A stretch of 64,000 bases of DNA from Deltaproteobacteria bacterium (lineage in GTDB: Bacteria > Desulfobacterota > Binatia > UBA1149 > SPBQ01). The stretch is taken from NCBI GenBank assembly GCA_029262375.1, contig JAJCZM010000043.1, forward strand, positions 1 through 64,000. The letters run 5' to 3'. The position numbers and the translations under genes were made by a program. Within the stretch, counting starts at the first letter, position 1. Every line of letters starts with the position of its first letter. Below the pieces are notes generated by a model. It made no database searches, was not told the DNA's origin, and saw only the letters and a program-made list of their open reading frames with translations. Shown here piece after piece: positions 63,230-64,000 of the stretch.

Positions 63230-64000
63230 TCAGGGGATCGACGTCACGCTGATGAACCCGGTACCGCGACGTTCGATGACGCCCGGTCCTGGGAAACCGG
63301 AACTCGCATTGACCGCGGCGCTGTTGGTACCGATGAAACACCAACGTCCGACCTGCGACACGTTGGTCGAGTCGCCCATCCCGTTGAGTGTCGTTCCGCC
63401 CTCGATCATGACCGGGTCGGGTTGGCAGTTGGTAGCAAAGCGACCGCACTCACCGGCGCCCGGCTTGTCATCAACGCTGCCGAGAATACCGTCGCCACCC
63501 GCTTCGCAGTTCGTGCGTGCGTTGCAACTACCGCTGCAGATCTCGCCGAGAGGACAGTCTTCCAGGCTGCCGCAGGGCGTACCGCTCGTGCTGCAGGTTG
63601 CGGCGCAATCGCCGAGGAGCGCCGCGTCGGCGTCGGCTTGAACACAGGTGATGCCGGTCTGACCGGTGCAGTGATAGTAGTCGCTACGACTGTCGATCGA
63701 GCATATGCCGTCGTCCAGGTCTCCGGGACGCGGCGTGCATAGCGGAATACAGCGACCGCCCGGGCACGCATCGCCGCAGGTACCTGCGCCACAATCACCA
63801 TTCGTCGTGCAGGTCTGACCGTTGAGCGAGTTGCAACGTTCACCCGCGAGCGGGCAATCGCTGTCGACGATGCATGGTCCACCGCTGGCGAAGCAGGTGG
63901 AACTGTCGTCGCTGCACGCGAGAGGATTGGCGCTACAAGCGCTTCCTGGACAATCGACATCTTCGTCACAAGCGGCGCCGGCGTTCGGACCGCCCGCACA
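63230..64000 (-). CDS. Secreted-type Cys-rich protein, 5'-truncated by the window edge
   Basis: I translated the open minus frame: 256 codons before the TGA at 63230-63232, running off the right edge. It is Cys-rich (CDEDVDCPGSACSAN, GGPCIVDSDCPLAGERCNS, CTTNGDCGAGTCGDACPGGRC, CGSLEDCPLGEICSG), with the -D-x-D-C-P- pattern common in delta-proteobacterial secreted proteins. The C-terminal ~75 residues lack Cys repeats and read VGRWCFIGTNSAAVN ... GVIERRGTGFISVTSIP. It follows the giant Cys-rich gene's locus in the same strand. No signal peptide visible because the start is outside the window. Confidence 0.85.
   Translation of the reverse strand, partial: CAGGPNAGAACDEDVDCPGSACSANPLACSDDSSTCFASGGPCIVDSDCPLAGERCNSLNGQTCTTNGDCGAGTCGDACPGGRCIPLCTPRPGDLDDGICSIDSRSDYYHCTGQTGITCVQADADAALLGDCAATCSTSGTPCGSLEDCPLGEICSGSCNARTNCEAGGDGILGSVDDKPGAGECGRFATNCQPDPVMIEGGTTLNGMGDSTNVSQVGRWCFIGTNSAAVNASSGFPGPGVIERRGTGFISVTSIP

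Noticed and set aside
63406..63999. A 197-codon minus-strand frame at the right edge
   Set aside because: It is out of frame with the Cys-rich translation ending at 63230, whose Cys spacing matches secreted proteins nearby.
1..64000. tRNA, rRNA, transposase or phage genes
   Set aside because: All intergenic stretches of 70 nt or more were scanned by eye for T-arm GTTCGA-type motifs, cloverleaf symmetry and transposase-like frames; none was convincing. A software tRNA search would be needed to be certain.

Overview
The window is about 64 kb of high-GC bacterial chromosome, densely packed, with mostly operonic genes on both strands. I saw no rRNA, tRNA, CRISPR array, phage or insertion sequence. 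The gene set suggests an uncultured delta-proteobacterium-like lineage, most likely Candidatus Binatota (Binatia) or a relative. The reasons are several SCP2/Ltp-type thiolases with DUF35 partners, a WS/DGAT acyltransferase, many hotdog thioesterases and TetR regulators, and secreted Cys-rich proteins with Thr-rich linkers and a dockerin-like tail. That placement is inference; no marker gene was tested.

Layout. 1-7.4 kb (mostly minus): uracil-DNA glycosylase, NfeD, slipin and queA form a start/stop-overlapping operon, followed by a zinc phospholipase C (plus), coaBC, a UPF0104 membrane protein and a ferredoxin. 7.6-16.5 kb: polyprenyl diphosphate synthase and a Ca2+/Na+ antiporter (plus), an orphan sigma-54-type response regulator with a degenerate AAA+ core, a decayed luciferase-like oxidoreductase pseudogene, an ExeA-like ATPase carrying a SPOR domain, holA and a thioesterase. 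16.5-24.2 kb: a lipid locus with a NAPE-PLD-like hydrolase, TetR, WS/DGAT, PlsB, DUF427 and a HAD-PlsC fusion, which together could run glycerol-3-phosphate to triacylglycerol. 24.2-34.1 kb: Sel1 protein, mutY, DoxX, SufT, an M48 lipoprotein, a membrane-fused SDR, a canonical thiolase, a DUF481 outer-membrane protein and NrtS.

34.2-43.8 kb: hydrolases, TetR, thioesterase and a ferredoxin, then a six-gene minus-strand operon (DUF35, DUF35, two thiolase-fold proteins without the usual catalytic residues, an alpha/beta hydrolase, peptide deformylase). A promoter upstream of it contains a 14-bp site matching the KstR-type pattern TnnAACnnGTTnnA. A divergent dihydropteroate synthase and a STAS protein follow. 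44-57.4 kb: GNAT, LPLAT, FKBP, TPR, Smr, a molybdopterin oxidoreductase, a Cys-rich beta-repeat protein, a coupled nucleotidyltransferase-like/TPM/LemA group, and Aat, SEC-C and gamma-glutamyltransferase. 57.4-64 kb: three secreted Cys-rich proteins, including a 1469-residue Kelch/malectin protein with five 127-residue repeats.

The two most interesting systems are the apparent Kennedy-pathway locus (18.3-24.2 kb) and the Ltp/DUF35 aldolase-like operon with its KstR-like operator (37.4-42.4 kb). Both recall mycobacterial gene neighbourhoods although this genome does not look actinobacterial.
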